In this document: piece by piece, positions 7,523-15,205 of the stretch
How the letters are laid out: the number at the start of each line of letters is the position of its first letter
Position numbering within the stretch: position 1 is the stretch's first letter
NCBI GenBank assembly: GCA_018457305.1
Contig: JAGYHM010000013.1
Span: 1 to 17,059, forward strand
Length of the DNA stretch: 17,059 nt
From: Fusobacterium sp.
GTDB taxonomy: Bacteria > Fusobacteriota > Fusobacteriia > Fusobacteriales > Fusobacteriaceae
Reading direction: 5' to 3'
The notes under the pieces: generated by a model
What the model was told of the DNA's origin: nothing
The model's database searches: none
The model's input: only the letters and a program-made list of their open reading frames with translations
Translations under genes and position numbers: made by a program

Positions 7523-9058
7523 ATGAAAAAAAAGTTTGAGTTAAAAACAGAAGTTTTTTGGCCAACAGTTATTTTTGCTGGTGGGGCTGCATTGTTAGGA
7601 ATTTTTAACAATGAGGCATTGACTTCAATAAGTAAAAAGTTTTTTACTTGGTCGTTAGATAGTTTTGGTTGGTTGTATCAATTGATAGTTATGGCAGCAT
7701 TTTTCGTAATGTTTGCTCTATTCTTCTCTAAATTAGGAAAAGTAAGAATAGGAGGAAAAGATGCAAAAGCACCTTATTCATTTGGAGCATGGTTTGCTAT
7801 GGCTTTGACAGGTGGAGTTGCATCTGGAATAGTTACTTGGGGAGTAAATGAACCTCTTATATATTTTGGGAATGTATGGGGAGAATTAGGAACTTTAGGA
7901 GTAGAACCTTTTTCTACTAAGGCAGCAATCTTTGCTATGGGTCGTTGTTTCTATAACTGGACTTTCTTGCCTTATGCAATTTATTGTTTATGTGGAATTA
8001 TAATTGCTTACTTATACTACAATAAAAAATCGTCTTTAAGTGTAACAAGTACTTTAGAACCTTTATTTGGAAAAAAAGTAGCGAAATATACAACACTAAT
8101 TGATGTTTTATCTATGTTAGCTATAGTTTTAGGACTTTCTTCAGGACTTACTGTATGTATAGTTCTAATAGTATCTGGAATTTCTTATACTTACGGAATA
8201 GACTCTCCAACTTTATACTATATAGTTGGAATAACTATGATTGCTTTATTTACTTTCTCAACTTATATAGGAATAGATAAAGGTTTAAAAGTTATAGGAA
8301 GTTTAAATGCTTATTTCTATTATGGACTTTTAATTTTATTAGTAGTTATTGGACCTACATTATTTATTGCAAGAATGGGAGTTGCTGGAATGGCAGAATG
8401 GCTTCATAATTTCTGGTATTGGGGACTTGACCCAATAGATATTGGTGGAGCAGCACTAACTAGATCTTGGACTTTATTTGACTGGGCAGTATGGATAGCT
8501 TATGCACCTGTAATGGGAATTTTCTTAGCAAAAATTTCTTATGGAAGAACTATAAGACAATTTATAATGGTTAACTTAATTTTACCTTCAATATTCGGTA
8601 TAATTTGGTTTAGTGTTTTTGGTGCTTCAGCTTTAGATATGCAAATGTCTGGTAAATTAGATTTAGTTGCTGTATTACAAAATACAAATGCTGTAACAGC
8701 TGTATGGGCATTCTTGAAAAACTTACCATTTGGAATAGGAACAGTAATAATCCCTATAAATATTTTAATAATTATTGCATCTTTTGCAACTGCTGCAGAT
8801 GCAACTTCTATGACTGTAGCTTCTATGTGTGTTAGAGATTTAGAAGTTGGAAGTGAAGCTCCAGGGAAATTAAAAGCTATGTGGGGAATAATAATAGGAA
8901 GTATAGCGATAGTAATGTCTTTATTTGGTGGAGGAGTTCAAGGTGTTGATGGAGTTAAATCTCTAGCGACTGCTGGTGGTTTCTTCGTACTATTTATTTT
9001 CATACTTCAAGTTGCTTCAGCTATAAAATTATTCTTTATAGATAAAATAGAAGAATAA
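7523..9058 (+). CDS. BCCT-family betaine transporter, proposed ergothioneine/hercynine-type importer
   Basis: A 511-residue inner-membrane carrier of the betaine/choline/carnitine transporter family, with about twelve membrane helices. Family hallmarks are WGVNEPLIYF (106-115), the helix-8 signature WTLFDWAVWIAYAP (316-329) followed by ISYGRTIRQF (338-347), and TAADATSM (423-430), which replaces the usual TSADS. The N- and C-terminal tails are short, unlike osmosensing BetP. By my manual alignment with BetP and CaiT, the helix-8 aromatic box is altered: the first Trp of the canonical WAWW is Val324, and the last aromatic is Tyr327, as in CaiT. That suggests a quaternary-amine substrate other than glycine betaine. 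AGGAGG lies six bases before the ATG. A lyase gene follows whose proposed substrate is a trimethylammonium betaine. The family is certain; the substrate is inferred from context. Confidence 0.9.
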   Translation: MKKKFELKTEVFWPTVIFAGGAALLGIFNNEALTSISKKFFTWSLDSFGWLYQLIVMAAFFVMFALFFSKLGKVRIGGKDAKAPYSFGAWFAMALTGGVASGIVTWGVNEPLIYFGNVWGELGTLGVEPFSTKAAIFAMGRCFYNWTFLPYAIYCLCGIIIAYLYYNKKSSLSVTSTLEPLFGKKVAKYTTLIDVLSMLAIVLGLSSGLTVCIVLIVSGISYTYGIDSPTLYYIVGITMIALFTFSTYIGIDKGLKVIGSLNAYFYYGLLILLVVIGPTLFIARMGVAGMAEWLHNFWYWGLDPIDIGGAALTRSWTLFDWAVWIAYAPVMGIFLAKISYGRTIRQFIMVNLILPSIFGIIWFSVFGASALDMQMSGKLDLVAVLQNTNAVTAVWAFLKNLPFGIGTVIIPINILIIIASFATAADATSMTVASMCVRDLEVGSEAPGKLKAMWGIIIGSIAIVMSLFGGGVQGVDGVKSLATAGGFFVLFIFILQVASAIKLFFIDKIEE

Positions 9059-9091
9059 AAAAATAAAAAAGACAATTTATTTTATTAAATA

Positions 9092-9117
9092 TTGTGAGGG
9101 GTAATTATCCCTCACAA
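9092..9117 (+). terminator. Stem-loop between transporter and lyase genes
   Basis: TTGTGAGGG (9092-9100) and CCCTCACAA (9109-9117) form a perfect nine-base-pair stem, with one further G-T pair and a six-base loop. Only CTTTTA follows, so termination may be partial. It could be a terminator, an attenuator giving less lyase than transporter, or an mRNA-stabilising end. Confidence 0.55.
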
Positions 9118-9183
9118 CTTTTATAGACTTATAGAAATTAAAATAATTTTAGATATTTTTTTAATAAAAAAGGAGTAGTAAAA

Positions 9184-10686
9184 ATGGAAAATACAGTTAT
9201 ATTAAATGGTAAAAATTTAACTATTGAAGATGTTAAAAAAGTTGCTTGTAATAATTGGAAAGTTGAAATAGCTCCAGAAGCAAGAGATTATGTAATAGCG
9301 GGAAGAAAAAAAGTTTATGAACTAGTTGATAGTGATGTTCCCGTTTATGGTTTCAACACAGGTGTTGGTTGGAACAAAGATAAAAAAGTTATGAAAGATT
9401 TTTTCAATAAATACAATACAAATTTAATTTATTCACATTCACTAGGAGTTGAACCTAATTGTTCAAGAGAAGAAGGAAGAGCAGTTCTTTTGAATAGACT
9501 TAATACTTTCTTAGTTGGTTGTACGGGTGTTGCAGTTGAAATAGTTGATATGTATGTAACTCTTTTAAATAACGATATTACACCTGTAATTCCTTTAAGA
9601 GGCTCTGTTGGGGAAGCAGATATTACAAATGCTTCTCATATAGGACTTGCTATTATTGGAGAAGGCGATGTTTATTATAACGGTGAAATTAGAAATAGTG
9701 GAGAAGTTTTTAAAGAAGCGGGAATAGAAAAAATAAATTTAGGACCTAAAGATGGCTTGGCTATTGTTAGTACAAATGCTTTATCTGCTGGATTATATTC
9801 GCTTGTTTTAAGTGATATAGATAAACTAATAAAATTATCGGATGTAGTTTACGCTTTATCGTTAGAAGGTTTAAATGGAAATACTACACCACTTGATCCA
9901 GATTTATACGAAGTTAGAAATTATAAAGGACAAAAGGCAAGTTTAAAAAATGTAAATAGTTTATTAGAGGGTAGTACAATATATCAAGTAGACTGGAAAA
10001 AACCAGTACAGGATCCTTTATCTTTTAGAGGAAGTGTTCAAGTAAATGGTGCTTTAAGAGATGTATACGATTATGCTAAAAGCTTATTGGATATTCAATT
10101 AAACTCAGCAGAAGATAATCCTTGTTTACTTTTAGAAAAAAATAAATTGATTTCATGTTCAAACTACGAACCTATATCTTGGGTTTTAGGGGCAGAAAGT
10201 TTAGGAGTAGCCTTATCTCATTTATCTAAAAACAGTTGTTTTAGAACTATAAAATTAGCTAATCCAGATTTCACAAAACTTCCTAGATTTTTATCTCCAA
10301 AAGACAATGTTTTAGGATATTGTACAATACAAAAAGTATTTACATCGTTAGACACAGAAATAAGACATTTATCAAATCCTGCAACAGTAGATTATTATTC
10401 TGTGGCTGGAGAAATAGAAGACCATGCTAATAATACTGTGTATGTAGTAAGTAAACTTGCTAAGATAGTAGATAATTTACTTTATATATATGGAATAGAA
10501 TTGATGCATGCAGCTCAAGCGGTTGATTTGAGAACTGACTGGACATTGGGAAAAGGAAATAAAATAGTTCATGAAAAAATAAGAAAGGTTCTTCCTTTCT
10601 ACGGAGAAGACAGACCAATATTTAAAGATATAAAAACAATGTATGAATTGGTTAAATCAGATGATTTCCTTGACGGTATTTTATAA
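9184..10686 (+). CDS. MIO-less histidine-ammonia-lyase homologue, probable ergothionase
   Basis: A 500-residue member of the aromatic amino acid lyase fold family. Recognisable blocks are VYGFNTGVG (54-62; YGVNTGFG in HutH), RGSVGEAD (139-146), QDPLSFRGSVQVNGA (276-290), LNSAEDNP (306-313) and GEIEDHANN (409-417). The Ala-Ser-Gly triad that cyclises to the MIO cofactor in HutH is absent: GSVG is followed by Glu-Ala-Asp. HutH-type NGTQ is also replaced, by STNA at 196-199. A conventional ammonia lyase is therefore unlikely. Ergothionase, known from Treponema denticola, has this fold without MIO. It eliminates trimethylamine from ergothioneine by acid/base catalysis to give thiourocanate. The adjacent betaine-type transporter fits that role. 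AGGAG lies eight bases before the ATG. Another MIO-independent lyase acting on a related imidazole betaine is the main alternative. Confidence 0.75.
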   Translation: MENTVILNGKNLTIEDVKKVACNNWKVEIAPEARDYVIAGRKKVYELVDSDVPVYGFNTGVGWNKDKKVMKDFFNKYNTNLIYSHSLGVEPNCSREEGRAVLLNRLNTFLVGCTGVAVEIVDMYVTLLNNDITPVIPLRGSVGEADITNASHIGLAIIGEGDVYYNGEIRNSGEVFKEAGIEKINLGPKDGLAIVSTNALSAGLYSLVLSDIDKLIKLSDVVYALSLEGLNGNTTPLDPDLYEVRNYKGQKASLKNVNSLLEGSTIYQVDWKKPVQDPLSFRGSVQVNGALRDVYDYAKSLLDIQLNSAEDNPCLLLEKNKLISCSNYEPISWVLGAESLGVALSHLSKNSCFRTIKLANPDFTKLPRFLSPKDNVLGYCTIQKVFTSLDTEIRHLSNPATVDYYSVAGEIEDHANNTVYVVSKLAKIVDNLLYIYGIELMHAAQAVDLRTDWTLGKGNKIVHEKIRKVLPFYGEDRPIFKDIKTMYELVKSDDFLDGIL

Positions 10687-10687
10687 T

Positions 10688-10720
10688 AATTTTATTTTTA
10701 CTTATAGGGAAAATAAAATT
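10688..10720. repeat. AT-only inverted repeat after the lyase gene
   Basis: AATTTTATTTT (10688-10698) and AAAATAAAATT (10710-10720) are perfect reverse complements over an eleven-base loop. A pure A-T stem of this length is weak and may be a chance product of composition. It begins two bases after the lyase stop codon. Confidence 0.3.
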
Positions 10721-10796
10721 AAGACTTTCATTTTTTTAAAAAATATGTTAAGATTGGTACACTATAAAGTTTTTGTCTATTTAGAAAAATAATTTT

Positions 10797-10829
10797 AAAG
10801 GATGACATGCAATATGGTCATCCTTTCGT
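10797..10829 (+). terminator. Stem-loop between lyase and molybdenum hydroxylase genes
   Basis: AAAGGATGAC (10797-10806) and GTCATCCTTT (10817-10826) form a perfect ten-base-pair stem over a ten-base loop. TTTCGTTT follows, an imperfect T-tract. It probably terminates the lyase transcript, so the hydroxylase subunits would need a promoter in 10827-10874. TATAAT at 10862-10867 lies too close to the ribosome site to be a convincing -10, so no promoter is called. A regulated leader hairpin is the alternative reading. Confidence 0.55.
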
Positions 10830-10886
10830 TTAAAAAATTATTTTTAAAATGACATTAAAAATATAATTTTGGGAAAGGAGAAGATA

Positions 10887-13142
10887 ATGAAGAAAATTGG
10901 GAAAACATATCCTATTCACGATGCTCGTGCAAAGGTAACAGGAAAAGCAAAATATGTTGGTGATTTAGAACTTCAAAACATGCTGCATGCAGCAGTTATA
11001 GTTAGTTCTATTCCTCACGGAAAAATCATTTCAATGGATACTAGTGAGGCTTTAAAGATGGAGGGAGTTGTTGACGTATTAACTCCGTTTAACACAACAG
11101 AAAATAAATATAGTAGATATAAAACAAGAGATGAACAAGATTGGGTTGAATTAACAGAAAGAGTTTTTGCTGATCATGTTAGATTTATAGGAGATCCTAT
11201 TGGAGCTGTTGTTGCAGAAACTGAAGATTTAGCAAGGGAAGCAGTTAAAAAAGTTAAAGTTGAATATGAAGAATATCCAGCGGCTATAACTCTTGAAGAA
11301 GGTTTAGCAGGAAAAAATAATTGTATTACAGAGAAAGGGAATATAGCAGCTGAATTAAATAAAGTTTATGGAGATAAAGATGTAAATACAGATGACTGTG
11401 TTAAAATAACGACAGCTGTAAAAATAAATAGAGTTCACCATGCTTCTATGGAAACACATGGTTGTGCTGTAGATATAAATTTCAATAATGATAATATAGT
11501 AGTTTACTCTCCAAACCAAGCTGTTTTTGGTGTTAGAATGCTTATAGCGAATTTATTTGAAATTCCTGATCATAAAGTAAGAGTTGTAAAGACTACTATG
11601 GGAGGTTCTTTTGGAGCAAAACAAGAATGGTATGTTGAACCTCTTGCAGTTGCTTGTGCTTTAAAAGTTAGAAGGCCAGTTAGAATGATATATAATCGTG
11701 AAGAGTGTATGGCTTCAACAGTTGTTAGAGCAGAGATGAAAAATACTATGACAACTTACTATCAAAAAGATGGGAAATTTAGAAAAGCAGAAGTAGATGT
11801 AATAATAAACAAAGGTGCTTACGAAGGGAATGCTATTCCGTATGTAGCTACAATGCTTACTAAGTGGGGAAAAGCATATAGATTTGATAATCTAGTATAT
11901 AGAGGTAGAGCAGTTATGACAAATACTCCAGTATCTGGTGCTTTTAGAGGTTGGAGTGCTTCAGAAGCAGTTTGTACAATTGAACACAATATCAATGAAG
12001 CTGCAAAGGCTTTGAATATAGATCCTGTTGATATAAGAATTAAAAACTGTATGTTAAGAGGAGAAGCAGATGTTCAAACTGGTATAACAATGGGTGAAAT
12101 AAGAGGAAAAGAATGCCTTGAGTTAGGAAGAGAAAAATTTGAATGGGATAGAAGAAAGAAAGAAATTGCAGAATTTAATAGAACAAACGAAAGATATAAA
12201 AGAGGTATTGGAGTAGGATTTGGAGGACATGTAAGTGGGTTCTACCCAAAAGTAATTGATTTTGCAAGAGTCGATATGAAAATGACAGATAAAGGTAAAG
12301 TAGTTATAAATGCAACTGTACACGATCATGGTTGTGGAACTGTAACTATGTTTAAAATGATAGCAGCTGAAGTTCTTGATATTCCTGTAGATGATATTCA
12401 AATGTCAGAAGCAGATAGTGAAAAAACTCCTTACGATATAGGATGTTATTCAAGTAGAACAACTTATGTTGTTGGAAGAACTGCACAAAACTGTGCTGAA
12501 GATCTTTTAAAACTTTTATTGGATCACGCAGCAAAACAAACTGAATCAAAAGTAGAAGATTTATTTGTTGAAGAAGGACATGTTTACTCTAAAACAAATC
12601 CTAATCTTAAGATGACATACAGAGAAGTTGTTTATAATATGATGTTTAAAGAACAAGTTGAAGCATTTGTATCAACAACTTATAAAAATGAAAGTAGTCC
12701 GGGAACAGTTGGAGCACAATTTGCTGAAGTAGAAGTAGATACTTTTAGTGGAATGACAAGAGTTAGAAAATTTATAGCTGTTCACGATATTGGAAAAGCT
12801 TTAAATAGAGAAATGTGTGTAGCTCAAATACAGGGTGCTATGGTTATGGGAGCTGGAATGGCTTTATCAGAAAACTTTAAAATCAGAGAAGATGGGAAAC
12901 CTTTAAATAGTTTGAAAGACTACCATGTTGTAAATAGTTATGAAGCTCCAGAAATGGAAGTATATTTTGTAGAAGATCAAGGGACAGATGGTCCATTTGG
13001 AGGAAAATCTATAGGGGAAGCTTGTGTTGTACCATCAGCAGCAGCAGTGTGTGGTGCAGTTAATAATGCTCTAGGTTCATCAATAGGAGAATATCCATTG
13101 AATCCTGATAGAATTATAAAATATTTACGTGATAAAAAATAA
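10887..13142 (+). CDS. Molybdenum hydroxylase large (molybdopterin-binding) subunit, xanthine dehydrogenase family
   Basis: A 751-residue catalytic subunit of a xanthine dehydrogenase/aldehyde oxidase-family enzyme, which inserts water-derived oxygen next to a ring nitrogen or into an aldehyde. The N-terminal half carries the small alpha/beta domain (RFIGDPIGAVVAE) and GGSFGAKQEWYVEPLAVACA (239-258). AFRGWSAS (352-359) keeps the Arg that binds substrate in bovine xanthine oxidase, and NREEC (270-274) probably keeps its Glu partner. The catalytic Glu is in GGKSIGEA (Glu711). The usual GQG cofactor motif reads GCG at 482-484. I chose ATG at 10887, six residues inside a TTG start at 10869, because AAGGAG (10875-10880) is six bases upstream. 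FeS and FAD subunit genes follow directly. Substrate is unknown: thiourocanate is proposed from context, a purine is the conventional alternative. Confidence 0.9.
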   Translation: MKKIGKTYPIHDARAKVTGKAKYVGDLELQNMLHAAVIVSSIPHGKIISMDTSEALKMEGVVDVLTPFNTTENKYSRYKTRDEQDWVELTERVFADHVRFIGDPIGAVVAETEDLAREAVKKVKVEYEEYPAAITLEEGLAGKNNCITEKGNIAAELNKVYGDKDVNTDDCVKITTAVKINRVHHASMETHGCAVDINFNNDNIVVYSPNQAVFGVRMLIANLFEIPDHKVRVVKTTMGGSFGAKQEWYVEPLAVACALKVRRPVRMIYNREECMASTVVRAEMKNTMTTYYQKDGKFRKAEVDVIINKGAYEGNAIPYVATMLTKWGKAYRFDNLVYRGRAVMTNTPVSGAFRGWSASEAVCTIEHNINEAAKALNIDPVDIRIKNCMLRGEADVQTGITMGEIRGKECLELGREKFEWDRRKKEIAEFNRTNERYKRGIGVGFGGHVSGFYPKVIDFARVDMKMTDKGKVVINATVHDHGCGTVTMFKMIAAEVLDIPVDDIQMSEADSEKTPYDIGCYSSRTTYVVGRTAQNCAEDLLKLLLDHAAKQTESKVEDLFVEEGHVYSKTNPNLKMTYREVVYNMMFKEQVEAFVSTTYKNESSPGTVGAQFAEVEVDTFSGMTRVRKFIAVHDIGKALNREMCVAQIQGAMVMGAGMALSENFKIREDGKPLNSLKDYHVVNSYEAPEMEVYFVEDQGTDGPFGGKSIGEACVVPSAAAVCGAVNNALGSSIGEYPLNPDRIIKYLRDKK

Positions 13143-13162
13143 GAAAAAACTATGGAGGGGAA

Positions 13163-13636
13163 ATGTTATTAGAATTTAAAGTTAATGGAGTTGATAGAAA
13201 ATTAGAAGTTACTCCACAAAAAAGATTGATAGATATTTTAAGAAATGATTTAGGTTTAACTGGAACAAAAGAAGGTTGTAGTGAAGGTGAATGTGGAGCT
13301 TGTACTGTTATAATTGATAATCAAGCTGTTCACTCTTGTTTAGTTTCTGCAATTGCTTTACAAGGAAAAGATGTTGAAACAATAGAAGGGGTTGAAGAGA
13401 ATGGACAATTATCAATTATCCAAACTGCATTCTTAGAAGAAATTGCAGTTCAATGTGGTTACTGTACTACTGGAATGATAATGTCAACAAGAGCTCTTTT
13501 AAAAGCAAAACCAGAACCATCACAAGAAGAAATAAAAACAGCATTATCAGGGAATATATGCCGTTGCTCAGGTTATGTTCAAATAATGAATGCTGTTAAT
13601 AGAAGTTCTAGAGAACTAAAAGGATGTGATAAATAA
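13163..13636 (+). CDS. Molybdenum hydroxylase 2x[2Fe-2S] subunit
   Basis: A 157-residue iron-sulfur subunit that passes electrons from the molybdenum centre to FAD. The plant-type [2Fe-2S] domain has Cys39, Cys44, Cys47 and Cys59 (GCSEGECGACTV). The helical second cluster domain has Cys98 and Cys101 (QCGYCTTGM), and Cys133 and Cys135 (NICRCSGYVQI). All eight ligands are present and the length is standard for CoxS/XdhC-type small subunits. It starts twenty bases after the large subunit, with a GGAGG ribosome site only four bases from the ATG. Its stop overlaps the FAD-subunit start as TAATG (13634-13638), implying coupled translation. Confidence 0.95.
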   Translation: MLLEFKVNGVDRKLEVTPQKRLIDILRNDLGLTGTKEGCSEGECGACTVIIDNQAVHSCLVSAIALQGKDVETIEGVEENGQLSIIQTAFLEEIAVQCGYCTTGMIMSTRALLKAKPEPSQEEIKTALSGNICRCSGYVQIMNAVNRSSRELKGCDK

Positions 13637-14499
13637 TGTTAGATGCTTTTACACCTAGAACACTAGAAGAATTATATGAAAATTTAAAAGAAATGACAAG
13701 TAAATCAAAAATTATAGCTGGAGGAACAGATTTAGCAATTCATATTAACCATAAAACTGTTGATGCAGATAAATATATGTATCTTGGTTATTTGAAAGAA
13801 ACAAGAGAAGTTGTAGAAAAAGAAGATTTTGTTGAAATTGGTGCTTATGTAACTCATACAGAATTAGAATATAATCCAATTATCAACAAATATTTTACAG
13901 CTATTGCAGATGCTGGAAAAGATGTTGGTTCTTTACAAATTAGAAATAATGGAACTATTGGTGGAAATGTAGGAAACGCTTCCCCAGCAGCAGATTTATT
14001 ACCAGTTTTATTTATGCTAGATGCTTATATAGTGATAGCTACTAAAGATGGAGAATTAAAAGAAGTTAAAGCAGATGATTTCTTGCTAGGGCCAGGAAAA
14101 ACTACTTTAGGAGTAGGAGAGGCTATTTTAAAAATTAAAGTTTACAAAAAACAAAATTTAAAATCTGCCTTTGTAAAATTAGGTTCAAGAAAAAAATTGA
14201 CAATTTCAAGAATAGGTTTAACACTTGGATTGGTTGTTGAAAATGATATAGTTAAAGAAGCTAAAGTTTTTATTGGGGCAATATCATTAAAGCCAGTTAA
14301 TTTTGTTAAAGCTGAAGAAATTCTTTTAAATAAAAATGTAAAAGAAATTTTCACAAGTGAAGTGAAAAAAGAAATTTCTCAAAAAATGAGTGATTTAATT
14401 TTTGAAGTTACTCCAGAAAAATTTGACAGAGATTATAAAATGTGGGCATCAAAAGCAGTTGTTTTTGACACATTTGACAGATTAGAAAAAAGAATATAA
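13636..14499 (+). CDS. Molybdenum hydroxylase FAD-binding subunit
   Basis: A 287-residue flavoprotein subunit of the CoxM / xanthine dehydrogenase FAD type. It accepts electrons from the iron-sulfur subunit and hands them to NAD+ or another acceptor. The FAD-binding motifs are IIAGGTDLAI (26-35) and IRNNGTIGGNVGNASPAAD (102-120), followed by LLPVL. The C-terminal CO-dehydrogenase-flavoprotein-like domain starts around 175 (SAFVKLGSRKKLTISRIGL). I see no cysteine-rich insertion of the kind that carries an extra [4Fe-4S] cluster in 4-hydroxybenzoyl-CoA reductase. It overlaps the FeS gene by one base and completes the three-subunit complex. The acceptor is not evident. Confidence 0.93.
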   Translation: MLDAFTPRTLEELYENLKEMTSKSKIIAGGTDLAIHINHKTVDADKYMYLGYLKETREVVEKEDFVEIGAYVTHTELEYNPIINKYFTAIADAGKDVGSLQIRNNGTIGGNVGNASPAADLLPVLFMLDAYIVIATKDGELKEVKADDFLLGPGKTTLGVGEAILKIKVYKKQNLKSAFVKLGSRKKLTISRIGLTLGLVVENDIVKEAKVFIGAISLKPVNFVKAEEILLNKNVKEIFTSEVKKEISQKMSDLIFEVTPEKFDRDYKMWASKAVVFDTFDRLEKRI

Positions 14500-14527
14500 A
14501 TCTTTTTAAAATAATGAGGGAATAGCA

Positions 14528-15112
14528 ATGGGAACAGTTGGGATTATACTGGCAGCAGGTTTGTCAAGTAGAGCAAAATCGTATAAACTATTTTTTGAAT
14601 ATAAAGGAAAAACTTTTATACAATCAATTGTAGAAAAGTTATTAAAATCTAGTTTAAAAAAAATAATTTTAGTTGTATCTAAAGATGAACTTATGGAGCA
14701 ATTTAAAAATTATGATAAAAAATTAGAGGTTATTTATAACCCAAATCCTAAATTAGGGATATCAAGTAGTATTAAATTATCACTAGATTTTTTAGAAAAA
14801 AATATACCTAGTTATGATAGTTTTATGTTTTTTGTTGCAGACCAACCCTTGCTGTCTCTTGAAACTATTGAAGAAATTTTAAAAAATAAGAGAGCAGATA
14901 AAATAATTGCTCCGAGAGTTGAAGATAATTTATACAATCCAGTTTTATTTCATAAAAAATTTATAAAAGAATTTTATAAATTAGATGGAGATGTTGGAGG
15001 AAAAAAAATTGTTAATAAAAATAAAGACTCTCTAATCTTTGTGGATTTTAAGAACATAAAAGAATTTATGGATATTGACACAGAAGAAGAATATTTTAAT
15101 TTGATTAAATAA
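14528..15112 (+). CDS. mocA: Molybdenum cofactor cytidylyltransferase-like protein (MocA/MobA-like NTP transferase)
   Basis: A 194-residue nucleotidyltransferase with the MobA-like Rossmann fold. MocA joins CMP to molybdopterin, producing the cytosine dinucleotide cofactor used by the xanthine dehydrogenase family in bacteria. Visible motifs are VGIILAAGLSSRAKSYKL (4-21), the nucleotide-binding loop in which the usual Met-Gly after SSR is Ala-Lys, then NPKLGISSSIKLSL, VADQPLLS and GDVGGKKIV. The CTP preference of MocA over the GTP of MobA is inferred from its position next to a molybdenum hydroxylase, not from diagnostic residues. GAGGGA lies just before the ATG, and the gene follows the FAD subunit after 28 bases, so it probably belongs to the same operon. 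Confidence 0.82.
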   Translation: MGTVGIILAAGLSSRAKSYKLFFEYKGKTFIQSIVEKLLKSSLKKIILVVSKDELMEQFKNYDKKLEVIYNPNPKLGISSSIKLSLDFLEKNIPSYDSFMFFVADQPLLSLETIEEILKNKRADKIIAPRVEDNLYNPVLFHKKFIKEFYKLDGDVGGKKIVNKNKDSLIFVDFKNIKEFMDIDTEEEYFNLIK

Positions 15113-15136
15113 GAAAAATAAAAAATTATATTTAAA

Positions 15137-15158
15137 GTAACTTAAAAATTTAAGTTAC
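15137..15158. promoter_or_regulatory. 22-base near-perfect palindrome, possible operator
   Basis: GTAACTTAAA (15137-15146) and TTTAAGTTAC (15149-15158) are exact reverse complements separated by two bases. A loop that short suits a DNA-binding dimer site better than an RNA hairpin, although eight of the pairs could still form in RNA. It lies 79 bases before the XdhC-like gene. Confidence 0.45.
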
Positions 15159-15166
15159 ATAATTCT

Positions 15167-15205
15167 CAGCTTTCTGTAGCATAATTAAAATACTATAGAA
15201 AGCTG
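15167..15205 (+). promoter_or_regulatory. 13-bp stem-loop in the XdhC-like gene leader
   Basis: CAGCTTTCTGTAG (15167-15179) pairs with CTATAGAAAGCTG (15193-15205) along all 13 positions, with one G-T pair and a 13-base AT-rich loop. No T-run follows, so it is unlikely to be an intrinsic terminator. It may be a leader structure or an operator pair. The stem ends fifteen bases before the AGGAGG ribosome site at 15220-15225. Confidence 0.5.

Noticed and set aside
7329..9131. Shared TAGACTT motif upstream of the transporter and lyase genes as a common regulator site
   Set aside because: Seven bases in AT-rich spacers with no symmetry or fixed distance to a promoter is not beyond chance.
9184..10686. 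Histidine ammonia-lyase (hutH) of a histidine-utilisation pathway
   Set aside because: The MIO-forming Ala-Ser-Gly triad is missing and no hutU, hutI or hutG gene is nearby.
10869..10886. TTG start giving a six-residue longer hydroxylase large subunit
   Set aside because: The AAGGAG ribosome site lies inside that extension. ATG at 10887 is correctly spaced and gives the usual N-terminus.
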